Below, piece by piece: positions 1 through 10,852 of a DNA stretch of 22,411 nucleotides. Position 1 is the first letter of the stretch. The number at the start of each line of letters is the position of its first letter. Both the position numbers and the translations under genes were made by a program. The notes under the pieces are model-generated. The model had not been told where the DNA came from, ran no database searches, and saw only the letters and a list, made by a program, of their open reading frames with translations. This stretch comes from Nemertoderma westbladi (Eukaryota > Xenacoelomorpha > Nemertodermatida > Nemertodermatidae), in contig JAUCBJ010000919.1 in the NCBI GenBank assembly GCA_032718475.1, forward strand, positions 1 through 22,411. Direction: 5' to 3'.

Positions 1-4
1 GGTA

Positions 5-2338
5 TTGATGAAAGACATGTGGACTGCCGATGTGGATTGGGATGACGAGATTCCAGATCATATTAGGGACAAGTGGGTACTATGGGAAGAACAATTACCA
101 GACATAGAGAGAATTCAAATACCACGTACATATTTTTCCTCATTACATCTAGATGAACAGCTAGAACTACATACGTTCTGTGACGCTAGTAATTTAGGTA
201 TGGGAACTGTATCATACTTAAGAAGACCCTTAACTAACTCCGAGGCGCTGTACGAAGTATCTTACATATTTAGTAAATGCAAGACTCTTCCACTTTCTTC
301 ATATTTAACTGTACCGAGAGCGGAATTGCAGGCTGCTGTAATGGCAGTAGATACAGCGAGATTAGTAAAAACACAATTATCACTGGCAATTAAGGAATAC
401 TATTGGACCGATGCAGCATTAGTGCTAGAATACCTCACTAATTCACATACAGCCTTTAAAGTATTTGTAGCTAATCGAAAGTCCAAGATACTTAGTTATT
501 CCAAAGTAGACCAATGGCATTACTGTCCTGGAGATGTAAACCCGGCCGACATCGCCTCAAGAGGTGCTAGTCCATCAGAATTACTTAATACACCATGTTG
601 GCACAACGGCCCTGACTTCTTAAAAACACACAGTAGCTGTTGGAATTTACAGAAAGTCCCAAAGGTAAACAAAACGGACTTAGAGGTCACTGTGACTAAA
701 GCGACTAAGTCTAAACTACTAAGTAACATCAAACATGATGTCACAGCTAGTCAGATTCAAACCGAACCCCCATTTTTAACAACTGACACTAGCACATTAA
801 CACCTAATATAAATAATGGGGTATCTCCTATCATATACAGAGCCAGACAGTACTACTCGTCTTGGAAACGATATGTATCTGCTATTAATATGCTGAAAAC
901 ATATTATTATATATTGATAGGAAGGAATTGCACCCACGGGATGTATTCACAAACTGAAACTCAGTTACTCAGACTTACTCAAGTTCTAGAAAATCCAGAC
1001 AGATATAATTCATTTGTGACAAATCCTGCTAAGTGTGACAGCGATAAGTTTTCTACTTTCATGAAAAACGGACTCTTGCGAGTGGGAGGAAAGATAGAAC
1101 ATGCACCTGTTAGCATAGACCAGAAACACCCTATAATAATTACAGATTATAACACCCAGAAACAGTTAATTCTAGACACCCATATTGATCTTATGCATGC
1201 TGGTCGAGAGCACATGTTATCTGCCCTTAAACAGAAATATTATCTGGTTCATCCACGTAGAGCCTTAACCGACGTAGTTAGGGAATGTATACCATGTCGC
1301 AAGCGGTTAGCACAACCTTTGAAGCAACTTGAAGGACAGCTCCCACTAGAGAGATTGGACCATTTCGAACCCCCTTTTTCATACACGGGGGTTGATTTAT
1401 TTGGGCCTATAGTAGTTAAGCGTGCCCGCAGCACAATTAAGAGATGGACAATCATATTTACATGCCTTACAATTAGAGCAGTACATTTAGACTTGGTCAC
1501 TGACTTATCTATGAATGCATTTCTGCTAGCCCTTAGACGCTTTATAGCCAGACGTGGTTCTATTAAGGTAATACGCAGTGACAACGGCACGAATTTTGTT
1601 GCCGCAAGTAAAGAGATATCAAAAACAATTGAGGACTGGAATACACATGATGTAGAAAAGTTGTTGACTCCAGTTTCCCTCGTTTGGAAGTTCAACACAC
1701 CTCTAAGCCCATGGTATGGCGGTTCATGGGAAAGATTAATAAGGAACGTTAAGTCTGCACTTTTTCACGCTATTCCCTCCAACGTTTACTTAACTGATGA
1801 CACGTTAAGGACATTCTTGGCGGAAGTGGAATGCGTAATAAACAGCCGCCCCCTAACAAGACTCTCAGCAGACCCAAAGTCTACCGACACTTTAACTCCT
1901 GCACACTTTCTATTTCAGCGACCAGCTGTTATATTGCCAATATCGGATGTAGACCCACGAGACTACATAACTAACAAAACCTGGAAACTCATGCAGTACT
2001 TAACATCTGTCTTCCGAGATTACTGGGTTAAGCAATATCTTCCTTCCATTGCACTCCGTACAAAATGGTTTTCACAGCACCGTAACCTACAGACGGGAGA
2101 CTTAGTTTTATTAGTAGATGAAGCTAGTTCTCGTAAAACTTGGTTGACTGCCCTTGTACTAAAAACATTTCCAGGTAAAGACGGATTAGTTAGAACTGTG
2201 CAGATAAAAACTAGTAGCGGGCAGATTCTCTTGCGACCCATACAACGACTGTGTCTTTTAGAAATGGATCGGGAATCTTCCCACGATTACGGTCAAATCC
2301 CAGGTGATGTTAACTTCGTTCATAACTTTAAATTATAG
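5..2338 (+). CDS. pol: BEL/Pao retrotransposon Pol polyprotein, C-terminal part (RNase H, integrase)
   Basis: This is the 3' half of the polyprotein that copies and integrates a BEL/Pao LTR retrotransposon; protease and reverse-transcriptase core must lie left of the window. The frame is open to the left edge, so the first ATG is probably internal. Residues about 1-200 match the Pao connection/RNase H region: TFCDAS (Asp60), VPRAEL (Glu107), WTD (Asp136) and PADIASRG. The integrase zinc finger is H393, H398, C428, C431. The integrase core has Asp464 in YTGVDLFGP, Asp526 in IRSDNGTNF and Glu576 in YGGSWERL, a complete D,D,E triad with 49 residues between the second Asp and the Glu. The C-terminal region (about 640-745, with WFSQHRNLQTGDLVLL) fits the domain that follows integrase in this family. 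The 777 visible codons have no stop or frameshift, so the copy is fairly young. Family assignment is confident from motif order; activity cannot be judged. Confidence 0.93.
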   Translation: MMKDMWTADVDWDDEIPDHIRDKWVLWEEQLPDIERIQIPRTYFSSLHLDEQLELHTFCDASNLGMGTVSYLRRPLTNSEALYEVSYIFSKCKTLPLSSYLTVPRAELQAAVMAVDTARLVKTQLSLAIKEYYWTDAALVLEYLTNSHTAFKVFVANRKSKILSYSKVDQWHYCPGDVNPADIASRGASPSELLNTPCWHNGPDFLKTHSSCWNLQKVPKVNKTDLEVTVTKATKSKLLSNIKHDVTASQIQTEPPFLTTDTSTLTPNINNGVSPIIYRARQYYSSWKRYVSAINMLKTYYYILIGRNCTHGMYSQTETQLLRLTQVLENPDRYNSFVTNPAKCDSDKFSTFMKNGLLRVGGKIEHAPVSIDQKHPIIITDYNTQKQLILDTHIDLMHAGREHMLSALKQKYYLVHPRRALTDVVRECIPCRKRLAQPLKQLEGQLPLERLDHFEPPFSYTGVDLFGPIVVKRARSTIKRWTIIFTCLTIRAVHLDLVTDLSMNAFLLALRRFIARRGSIKVIRSDNGTNFVAASKEISKTIEDWNTHDVEKLLTPVSLVWKFNTPLSPWYGGSWERLIRNVKSALFHAIPSNVYLTDDTLRTFLAEVECVINSRPLTRLSADPKSTDTLTPAHFLFQRPAVILPISDVDPRDYITNKTWKLMQYLTSVFRDYWVKQYLPSIALRTKWFSQHRNLQTGDLVLLVDEASSRKTWLTALVLKTFPGKDGLVRTVQIKTSSGQILLRPIQRLCLLEMDRESSHDYGQIPGDVNFVHNFKL

Positions 2339-3512
2339 ATATAGCACGTTTTTGCTGTAACTATGACTATAGAGACGAAAGACGACATAAATACATCAAT
2401 ACCGTATTATATAGAACAGTAAAATACATTTATCAATTGTAATAAGTATTACATAGTGACCGGATGATTTAGCAGTTCGTATGAAATACATTAGATAGTA
2501 CTGTATACTGTATATATACATAAGAGTACATATGGTATAAATAATTGAAATTATTGAAAGCAATTAAAATAATCAAAATCAACACTTTCATAGTGCTACT
2601 AATATAAATCCTTTCATATTTATATTTATAAAAATTTTATGCGCTGTACAAAAACGACATTATTTGCAACAAATCGGTTGGAAGAGAGATAACGCATAAT
2701 TTAGTATTGAAAATTATTATAAGTTCTTCCCCTCAGAAAGAAAAAGAAAATGAAAACCCAAATTGTACTAATAAATATTAACAATTTGGATATTATATTC
2801 TAATCTTTGCGATAATCTGACTACCGTAAAAAGTACTTGAGTGAGTAGGGTACTACTTGGTTAACGGTAGTAGGCAATAGAAGGAGAAGGCTATTGGGGC
2901 TTCATCAATCCTCTATGTTTGGAACTCGAAATCACAAGGGTTTCATCACAAGTGATAACCGAAAGACGCTCTTCCTGCTATCGGCTGGCTGGCCTATAGC
3001 ACCATTGCAATTGCAAACCGATACACGGTACCGTATCGGTACATCGCTTTCCGTTTTAACGACTAACCCTACAACTAATCTGAATCCTGTAATTCATGTT
3101 ATTAAACTCAATGCGATTTGCCTCGCCTTACCTGTCGGGCGGTAAAGAACTGCGTCGATAACATGGAGCCGGAGCGAATAACCTACGTCCAGATAGTAAA
3201 TGGAAACCAAAGTCGATTGAAAATTAATTGCTGGTCGACGCATTCAAATATGTAATCGTTCGTAATTTTGTAATTGGCGTTGATCTAATACGGTCGTTGA
3301 AGAGTTGAGAAATGTATCTCCTTGAGCGTAATCGATCCTGAGGTGGGATGATATCGTCATCAATGAGACTTTCATCCGAAAATGGAGTTTTATTTGTTAT
3401 CAATTACCGGTATATATTTTTTATTGAGACTTACTTACTGCGCCCTGATTTGATCTTCTATGTTTAAGTTTAAAGAATTATTATTGTTAATTATTTAAAC
3501 TAGACGGGAGTT
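2339..3512. other. Non-coding stretch between BEL/Pao pol and the putative 3' LTR
   Basis: AT-rich sequence directly after the pol stop, without a convincing open frame. An 83-codon frame at 2894-3145 and a 69-codon frame at 3512-3721 have no recognisable motifs. There is no sign of an env gene. Purine tracts that could serve as a polypurine tract lie at 2738-2756, 2878-2889 and 3502-3510. I favour the last because TGTTGGCG follows two bases later. The length (about 1.2 kb) is long for a BEL/Pao element without env and could hide a secondary insertion or degraded ORF. Confidence 0.4.
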
Positions 3513-4107
3513 TGTTGGCGCCGCTGCGCGTGGCAATAATCATCCCGACCTTTTCTTTATTGTGCGATATTTATTCATATTTATTTGTAAACGAAGAATT
3601 ATATTTCTGTTCAGTTGAGTTTTATGCTTATTTAATATGTGATTCGATTTATCGAGAGATTGTAACTATACTAATAGGTTTATTGAATTATTGTAAGTTG
3701 ATTATTGGTGGTGTGAGTTAATTAAGTTGTGCATTGTATTGTAATCTCAATCTAGAAGTATGTTAGGTGGCATATCTGTCCGCATAATGGAAAGCCAATA
3801 AATGCCGTGGCTATACTGTATTATTGACCTAACAATTATCGCCAACTATATAGATTAATTAGTAGTTTTTTAAATACAATAGTCATCTCGACAGCTGGGC
3901 TCATTATTCTGAAATACAGCGGGAGAGACTTTTGTATTCTTACGGCTAGAATAGGGCAATCCTACATATTGAATATTAGTAATTAGTAATTAGTATATAT
4001 ATCGTTTACGGTCTAAATAATAACGACCTGAGGAACCCTGAATAAATTTCCTTCCAAATAAAAACTGTCATCTTTCGACTATCTCCTTCCTTCTAAAGCC
4101 GTCTACA
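3513..4107 (+). repeat. Putative 3' LTR of the BEL/Pao element
   Basis: A candidate LTR begins TGTTGGCGCC after a short purine tract (GACGGGAG, 3503-3510) and ends GTCTACA at 4107, giving TG...CA ends and 595 bp. It contains two AATAAA-type signals near 4041 and 4058 followed by a pyrimidine-rich segment, as expected for R/U5. The matching 5' LTR is outside the window, so the boundaries cannot be verified. An alternative start is TGTTAGGT at 3761, whose inverse complement ACCTAACA lies at 3827-3834. Confidence 0.3.
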
Positions 4108-5451
4108 TTACGTAGGCTGCCGGGACCCTTGTAGACTCTTTCTCTTCTCTGTACTAGAGGGAGCAGGTTATTGCAGGAATTCTCTCTGAGGGAGAGATTG
4201 ATTGTTAGCAATTTTGAGAATAGGAATGCGTTATTCGCCAGTACGAAACCTAAGTCTTGATATTAGTACAAGCACCTTTTTCAATTTCTCAAACTCCCCA
4301 TCGATTTGTTGCCATACTGACTGTATATTAGAGCCACTGCATAAACCCTGGCGGTAATAGTTTATTGTCCAGGTCAGCCGATAGGATTATTGTTAGTAGC
4401 ACTGCGACTACATTAATCGCGCAGCAACAGTTTGTGAGAAAAGAAGAATGGCATAAAAAATAAGTTACGATACATAATTATTATAGTGTGACTATTAATT
4501 ATAGAGACTATTTATAATTTGTCTATAAAATTGTTTTTGTGAGTGTGAATTAATTCTCACAAACACTTTTTAAACAGCGCTACGCATATATTCGTGCTGG
4601 TTGCTGCTTCTTCCGCAACAGTACTACACTACGTTGCACGACATCTGCAACCTTCAACCTCTGATAGTCTGAATATGGTAAGATGGGGGTGTGCATTAGT
4701 ATATGAGGATGGAAGGTATTAATGACTCTCAGTCAATCATCTCACACACAAACTTCTGTATTTATATGTGAGGATTGACAACATGATGGCATTCCTTTCT
4801 GGCAAACCGGGGTGTGTGTGAGACTAGCGACATGACCGTTATGCTTTGCGACTCCTCATACTACTGTACATGATAGATTACCTTCCCCAGACACAGCCCT
4901 ACCATGGTTTGCATTACACCTGGAAGTATAGCCTACCTACTGTAATTCTATTTACCCTGTACATATTAGGATATAAATGAAATACCCCCTAGAGATATTG
5001 TCTGGGTTACTCACAAGAGATAAATACTGAAATAATTATACCCCACAGCATGTGACTCAGGAACACTTAGTGTTCATTTTATTAATCATTTTAAAAGGGT
5101 TAATACCTTCTGAGGCGATAGTGAATACTGGAATTTACTCTGCTGGAGGTGAATACTAGAATTACATACTGTAGCTCTGGCTTCTGTGTCATTGATTACC
5201 TTCATGTTTTACTTTCATATACTACTGTTATAGGCCTATTCCTTTAATTTAATCTATTGGGTACTGTGATTGGTGTTTTGTTTTGTTTTGATTAATATAA
5301 ACTATTTAGTTTATCAATACCAAAATGGACATGTGATTTTATACGCAATACAAATTTTTACATGTTGAGTTATTATGAAAGTGGTATGATAACTTACTGT
5401 ATTCACAAATATAGTAGGATTGATCATAATTGTTACTACTTTGGGCTAAAA
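4108..5451. other. AT-rich intergenic DNA, no gene seen
   Basis: No coding frame worth naming. Local features are a perfect 10-base palindrome GAATTAATTC (about 4546-4555) inside a longer imperfect inverted repeat with GTGAG and CTCAC arms, and one TAGGCCTA palindrome near 5231. The small frames at 5339-5578 (-) and 5430-5633 (+) overlap LINE remains and have no motif support. Confidence 0.5.
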
Positions 5452-6190
5452 ATATACTACTACTACAACTATCGGCATACTGCATTGCAACTATATTATA
5501 TATATATATTACATATATATTAAGAATGCTGTGCCGGCTTGTCGATAAAATTGCGCAGCGCAACTCACTATCGCCCATGACATTCGATAGATCATCCGCA
5601 TCTTCAAGGTCAGTGTCCTTTAAGATACGTTAAGAAAGTCTGTCAGACCGCCCCTATCACTGTGTATTTAAAAGGAGATAATAGTTTTTTTTTATTTGGT
5701 CATCTAACAACGTATAATCTCGAACTTCGTCAAATATATATCAGATTACGTAGAGATACTTAAATAATATAAACTATATATAACAAATTACTACAAACCG
5801 CCCTTCACCACTGACAAGAGTTAAATCGGACCGCTGTGTAGAGCTCCTATATCCCCGTTACTATTGACAGCTGTACTGCCTACAACCTGATAATGAGGTA
5901 AATATATAACATATGGACCAATAATGTTACAATTTGTTAGCACATTGCTACCTACAAGGCTCTACACATAGTATACAAGCAATTAACCTATATCCCCAGG
6001 CCAAGGATACCAACTACTATAAAAGGTTGATTGTTTGGGAGTTTGATTGGAGAAGAAGTGTTAATTAATTGTACTAGGCACAATGAACCCGGCGTAGCAT
6101 TCTTGTGAAAGTGCCATGGTATCCTCAGCAGTTAGAGCCCAGCATGGACTCCCATATAAGATACTGGTACTACTACTGCCTAAAGGCCAG
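5452..6190 (-). pseudogene. Broken LINE ORF2 C-terminal fragment, copy 1
   Basis: Nucleotide similarity to the better copy at about 10254-10858 is seen in two blocks. Bases 5452-5640 correspond to about 10257-10440: a (TAC)n start, ATCGGCAT, then AAGAATGCTGTGCCGGCTTG and the segment ending near TCCTTTAAGAT. Bases 6045-6185 correspond to about 10596-10740 (CAATGAACCCGGCGTAGCAT, then CAGTTAGAGCCCAGCATGGA). The roughly 155 bp between these blocks in copy 2 are replaced here by about 400 bp of unrelated AT-rich DNA. The frame is broken, so this is a dead relic of a non-LTR retrotransposon lying on the minus strand. An AT microsatellite (5492-5521) has expanded inside the 3' end. Confidence 0.75.
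5643..6044. other. AT-rich segment splitting LINE copy 1
   Basis: About 400 bp that replace the middle of the LINE fragment when compared with copy 2. It contains two similar short strings, ACCGCCCCTATCACTG (5649-5664) and ACCGCCCTTCACCACTG (near 5798), about 150 bp apart. I see no clear terminal inverted repeats or target duplication, so insertion and gene conversion are both possible. Confidence 0.4.
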
Positions 6191-6420
6191 AAGGTTCGAA
6201 GCTCAGCCACTTCGAACAACTATCAGAAAGTCAAGTCGAAGAACTTATCAAAAATTATAAAGCCAAATCAAGTCCACATGACCTCATGCCAACTCTCTTG
6301 GTGAAATAAACTGTCGGAGTATTATTAACGATAATAACTATGATTATTAACTTGTCATTATCAGCTGCTAACTTTCATTCCGACAATTTTCAAAGAAGCT
6401 ATAACTGTATTTTAACTTTG

Positions 6421-6475
6421 TGTTTTTAACCTTGTTTTTTTAACCTTGTTTTTTGGGGTTTTAACCTGTTTTTAC
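6421..6475 (+). repeat. Degenerate TTAACCTTGTTTTT tandem repeat
   Basis: About four imperfect units of a 14-base T-rich motif (TTTTTAACCTTG) in a row, one unit with an extra GGGG. Low-complexity DNA lying about 60 bp upstream of the LINE/SINE-type tail. Confidence 0.55.
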
Positions 6476-6536
6476 TTAAATTTCTATTACTTATTTGCAG
6501 AGTGCTTTAATTGAATTATCCACTGTCGACTCATTA

Positions 6537-6590
6537 AGCGCCTAGAACAAAATTTATAAGGCGCTATACAAATATTTTATTATTATTATA
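6537..6590 (+). mobile_element. LINE/SINE 3' tail with GCGCC hairpin and (TTA)n
   Basis: AGCGCC (6537-6542) and GGCGCT (6560-6565) form a hairpin followed by ATACAAATATT and a (TTA)n run (6577-6589). This arrangement matches the 3' end shared by CR1/L2-type LINEs and the SINEs that borrow their tail in many animals. The body of the element upstream is not recognisable, so the 5' limit is unknown. The preceding region has a possible inverted pair TGTCGGA (6311) and TCCGACA (6379). Confidence 0.6.
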
Positions 6591-7608
6591 ATTAAATAAA
6601 TCGAACCTTATGATTCCGTTTTATTCAATGGGACTTCAAAGCCTGGGCAGACAATTCAATGCTGCCCATCCTATCGTAACATTTTTGATTTAAGTGTGTT
6701 TGTTAAATAGATAACAAACTAATGATGGTAACAAATTTCAGAAGAACATAGCCCTTGCCTTGTTACTTATTTCTTGATCATTACCCACATATTATGAACG
6801 TCAAATAATATTTGATTACTTAAGTAATGCCTTACTATTCATCATCAATTCCTTGACTATTCAATCATTCCTTTCTATTTGGATTTAATTTAATCCTAAA
6901 ATTTCCATCGCTTTTTTTATGGTTCTAAATTCGAGAGGTTAAGGTTTTTCGACAAACATGAACACAGATTCATTGTAAGTTTCTCATACAAATAGCATGA
7001 AGTGCAACCAACTCCTCAGGTTCTAACCTGAGCCCCCCGAGACTTCGCCTATTGGACAGGACATAGTTTAAATTGGTGGGTTATCTCATATTGTAGATTA
7101 TCAGCAGGGGGATTTGCTGTAGATTTTCACATTCGATCAAACAACAGTTGTAGGATTGGGATTAGGCTTACTACGTTCATCGAAATAAAAAGCCTTGAGA
7201 AAGGTGTTACGGATACAAATGAGAAACTGAAGCGTATTGGGGCCCAGTTCCAGAGGAATTTCAATATGAACTAAGATATAGACAGAACAGAACAGACAGT
7301 ACAGACAGTACAGTACACTGTCAACAGTCCCCATCTGAACTCTGTGGAATACCCGAGAAACAATGGGAATGGCCGAGCACAGCTGACTCTATCACACAAT
7401 TTGTGTTTGCTGCAAAATGCATTAAAAAAAGGTTTACGTAAAAGTGACCAAATTCTACAGCCAATATCTTCCTCACCAGTTTCTCCAGGACATTTGACTT
7501 AGAACTTCGCCGAACTTGGAATGATGGCCGAGTGATTGGTGGTGGCTTTGATTCCGTGTCCGGCATCTTTGGCGCAATGAGCAGCTCTGTTATGTACAGA
7601 TGGCGGGG

Positions 7609-7631
7609 AGGGGGGTGGGGGGGGGGGGGGG
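7609..7631 (+). repeat. Poly-G run
   Basis: A G-rich stretch including an almost unbroken run of G, interrupted by single A and T bases. It could form G-quadruplexes. Exact length is uncertain because such runs are hard to sequence and assemble. Confidence 0.8.
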
Positions 7632-7858
7632 CTTTCGACGCAATCAAAATTCATCCCTGTACGGTACAGGGGATCATTGACACAAATAACAGATGATTAA
7701 TCCCAAAAATAAAACTGTAACCTACTCTATTGACTTAGGTTTGTTATTTTGGTTAGAATAACACGCCATTGTAACCCGCTCGCCGCTCCTTTCCCCTAAT
7801 TGATAATTTAGCATTGAGGTGATATATTAATTCGCCGAGATGGGATTTGCGTCAAGTT

Positions 7859-7880
7859 CCCCCCCCCCCCCCCCCCCCCC
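7859..7880 (+). repeat. Poly-C run
   Basis: About 21 uninterrupted C bases flanked by AT-rich DNA, 230 bp from the poly-G run. As one goes G-rich and the other C-rich on the same strand, they could pair as a long stem or form separate quadruplex and i-motif structures. Confidence 0.85.
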
Positions 7881-8461
7881 TGACTCGTTATGTCTTGTGA
7901 ATCAGATATAATATAGATTTTTATACTGTATATATGATATATATATATAGTAGGCCTACAGTAAGTGCTTAGGGTTAGGGAAAGGCAGTGATAAATACAG
8001 GATCTAATATTATACTCTATACAAATAAATTACATATAAATAAATATACGATTTATTAAGGCAGAGAGTGTTCTGACAACTGATTGATATTAACTTCATC
8101 CATGAATTGCAATGAATGAATGACTAGGCCTCCTCCAACTCATGCTATAATGCATGACTCAGGTCCTGAAGAATGATTCTTGGTGTTAATGGATTTCAGT
8201 GAGTTGTGAAACAGCGCGCAACACCGGTTCAAAATATTGACTTGTTTTGGTATAAATTACCATGTGAGTTACACTTCAATGCGTTACACTGTGTGGTTCC
8301 TGTCAGCTTTATTGATAAATTCGCGTATTATTCCAGATTAATAAAAATAAAATTATTTGTCAGCGGGCCACGACAGTGCGTACCGGTACTACAGTATATA
8401 GCAGATCATAGTCAGTGCAAACATCGACACAGCGACAATTATTAGACTGGAGCCACTCACC

Positions 8462-8745
8462 TACACCCCATGTACCGTGGGCAAATTGCCAATTGGGGTG
8501 TCATTTATTGTTAAGTGGATATTGAAAAATTAGTGCAAAGAAGTACAATTTTTACTGTAAACTGTGTTCCTAAATTTAGTTTATTGTTTTGGTTAGAAAA
8601 GCCTGCCATTATAACCTGCTACTTTCCTTTAAAAGGTATCTTAAATGGTTGAATGGACATCGAAATTAAATATACGCGAAATTAAGTTAATATGTTAAAA
8701 TAGGCTGAAACTACACCCCAATTGGTAATGCGTACCGTGGTGTTT
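8462..8745. repeat. Related inverted CACCCCAATTGG sequences
   Basis: CTACACCCCA at about 8460 and its partner TGGGGTGT near 8500 form a local hairpin. A second CTACACCCCAATTGG lies at about 8712. The reverse complement of the first block aligns with the second (CACCCCAATTGG, AAT, GTACC). This may be the remains of a small palindromic transposon, but I cannot define its ends. Confidence 0.35.
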
Positions 8746-9097
8746 ATATCAGCAGCCATATACAGAGACGTACTGTAGGCCTACAGTGTACAGTATAACC
8801 TAATTGTAGAATACAGTATCTACATATTCAACTGGATAACCAAATGAAAAAGTATATAAGTTGCACAAATTTGGAATAAATTTTTATTCCCTTTCATTAG
8901 GTCCTGTTCAACAGCAGGTTTTCGTTAAGTAGCGTTGGTTACTGCGTTTGTACAATAGTAGGCTAAGTGTGCAGTTACAGTATTAAATCAATTATCTAAA
9001 AAAAACTATCAAATCATTTTTCGTGAAAACTCCAGATCAGCTATAAGCAATAAATTATTCAATGATTTATATCCTGTATGAGTTTAGAAACTCCGTG

Positions 9098-9157
9098 AAC
9101 AACGCTGTAACCTCTATTAACACGTATAACAACGTTGTAACCTCTATTAACACGTGG
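9098..9157 (+). repeat. Two-copy 30-bp tandem duplication
   Basis: A 30-base unit beginning AACAACG and ending TTAACACGT is present twice head to tail with about two to three differences. Simple local duplication with no gene attached. Confidence 0.85.
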
Positions 9158-10117
9158 CGGTCAATGTCTTTCACGTTCACTTTACTTTTATATGCGCCAG
9201 TGAAATGTTGATGCCATTAAATTTATTTTATAGTAGGCCTAAAGCAGTAAAACATCCCCATACTTGATTACCCTGCTACCTAATTCATCTGTATGATTGA
9301 TTCTCACAACTTTAAAGATAATTTTCATAATTGTTATATGTTACTGCACATTTAACCTGTACAGTAGGGCCTACAGCACAGGCTAAATGAAAGTTGGTGG
9401 AACTAATAGTAACAAATTTTACAGTTTATTTGACATTGTAAATGTTTATTGGCATTACTGTAGGCCTATTATATCAGAACAACCATCTCCCTAACACTCG
9501 ATACAAACTTTGTAGGTAATCTATAGAAAATCTACTACGTAATGGGGGATAGGGAATTGTGGCAGTGGAATTTGTTTTTTAAAATATTTTAGTTTAGCCA
9601 GCATAGCATCTCAACCTGCAGCCGCAATGGAGCAGGCTTATTATAGTAGTAGTGGTATAGAAAAATAAGAGGATCCATGGTGGAATGGATCCCTTGAGAA
9701 ACTAACTGACCGATAGCAGCAAAAAATGTTCCCTTTTTGACAGATTTAGATAACTAAATTGCCCACGGGACCTATTCAGCGGTTTAATTTCCATGAAACA
9801 TCTGCTTCTTATAATAAATAACGTTATCTCTTACTTACAATCTGTGCAGCTAACAAGCTGTATAACATAACTTAATCTTCGCCTGTACATAACATATATC
9901 ATTAATCATATTAGTACAATATTAGGCCATTTGTAATTAATTTTGCAAAGATTGAACTGAATGTAGCCTGGCGTACACAACAAATTTTATGAAATTTGGA
10001 AATGTGTAGGGATGCAATGTTAGAAAGGTGTTAGAAAGCCGGAGGGTCTAGTGTACAGAAAAAGAACGCACCCCCCATAACACTTAGAATGGATCTGTGT
10101 CATTATCAGCAGCAGAT

Positions 10118-10253
10118 ACAATAGGGTTGGTGCGCGAAACAATTGTTGGGCTAGAAACAATCAAATAAGGGGTAACAGGGTGCCCTGAATCGAGTTTCGG
10201 GGTGTGTTTTTTGTAAAAACACGTGGAAACGGTCGAAATTGCGGGTTTAAGTA
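10118..10253 (+). repeat. Left terminal inverted repeat
   Basis: Inverse complement of 11079-11185 with a few mismatches and one internal insertion of about 30 bases in this arm. The outer 20 bases match almost perfectly. Confidence 0.8.
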
Positions 10254-10306
10254 TACTACTACTATTCCTACTACTAGGATCGGCATGTTGCATTGCAGCT
10301 GCATTT

Positions 10307-10852
10307 TTAAGAATGCTGTGCCGGCTTGTCGACAAAATTGCGCCGCCACAACTCATCCATGTCACCCATGACATTTGCTAGATCATCCGCATCTTCAAGG
10401 CCAGTGTCCTTTAAGATGCGTCTCGAGAAAGTCATGGGCTGTCCACCATGCGTATTCACTCCATGAGGCTGCCAAAGTACAAGATTATGCACTGGCTGGT
10501 CCTCATTGCGAAAGCGATGTCCTGCAAAGAGGAGGCGATTTTGTTCTAGTGTCAAGCTTGGGGGAACCAATGTGACACCTCCAATGTTATATAGTGTCTG
10601 GTTGGAGATGTGTGCATTGTACTTGACACAATGAACCCGGCGTAGCATTCTTGTGAATGTGCCATCCAGAGATTTGGTGTCCTCAGCAGTTAGAGCCCAG
10701 CATGGACTCCCATAGAGGAGTACTGGAACTACTGCTGCTCTAAATAATCGGACCTTAAGTTTCCGATTAATTCTCGGTGACTTCCAAATCCTGGAAAGCC
10801 TATTCAAGGCTGTCCATGCCTTTTCCTTACGTATGCGAAGGTCCTCACCCAC
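10307..10852 (-). CDS. Non-LTR retrotransposon reverse transcriptase, C-terminal fragment
   Basis: An open frame of 181 codons encoding the end of a LINE ORF2 protein. Residues 10-40 (KAWTALNRLSRIWKS, KLKVRLFRAAVVP) and the motif PVLLYGSPCWALT (43-55) are typical of the thumb/connection region after the RT palm. RLLFAGHRFR (106-115), LVLWQPHG (124-131) and the closing LWRRNFVDK are typical of the conserved tail of many animal LINE proteins. The frame's first codon is GTG, just after an in-frame TGA, so this is a 5'-truncated piece, not a whole gene. The palm, endonuclease and ORF1 are absent. It ends 50 bp before a (TAC)n stretch that probably marks the LINE 3' end. It lies wholly inside the inverted-repeat element. 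The lack of stops over 181 codons suggests a fairly recent insertion or capture. The exact clade is uncertain. Confidence 0.8.
   Translation of the reverse strand: MGEDLRIRKEKAWTALNRLSRIWKSPRINRKLKVRLFRAAVVPVLLYGSPCWALTAEDTKSLDGTFTRMLRRVHCVKYNAHISNQTLYNIGGVTLVPPSLTLEQNRLLFAGHRFRNEDQPVHNLVLWQPHGVNTHGGQPMTFSRRILKDTGLEDADDLANVMGDMDELWRRNFVDKPAQHS

Larger units (their letters stand above)
6600..10117. other. AT-rich repeat-bearing intergenic DNA, no gene seen
   Basis: No coding frame with motif support in 3.5 kb. It holds homopolymer G and C runs, several TAGGCCTA palindromes, an ACAG-rich simple repeat (about 7276-7314), an AT microsatellite (about 7925-7949), a 30-bp direct duplication (9098-9157) and two divergent copies of a roughly 55-bp sequence near 7738 and 8577. 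Short frames at 7137-7334, 7321-7647 and 8206-8445 look like chance. Confidence 0.5.

Noticed and set aside
3512-3721. 69-codon frame with hydrophobic segments after the BEL/Pao pol, considered as env remnant
   Set aside because: It lies in the putative LTR, is AT-driven, and shows no glycoprotein features such as cysteine pattern or cleavage site.
6188-6215. GGTTCGAAGCT, similar to a tRNA/SINE B box
   Set aside because: No A box at the right distance and no cloverleaf. It lies next to the broken LINE copy and is better seen as chance.
7970-7980. TAGGGTTAGGG, telomere-like repeat
   Set aside because: Only two units, so it is expected by chance and gives no sign of a telomere or interstitial array.
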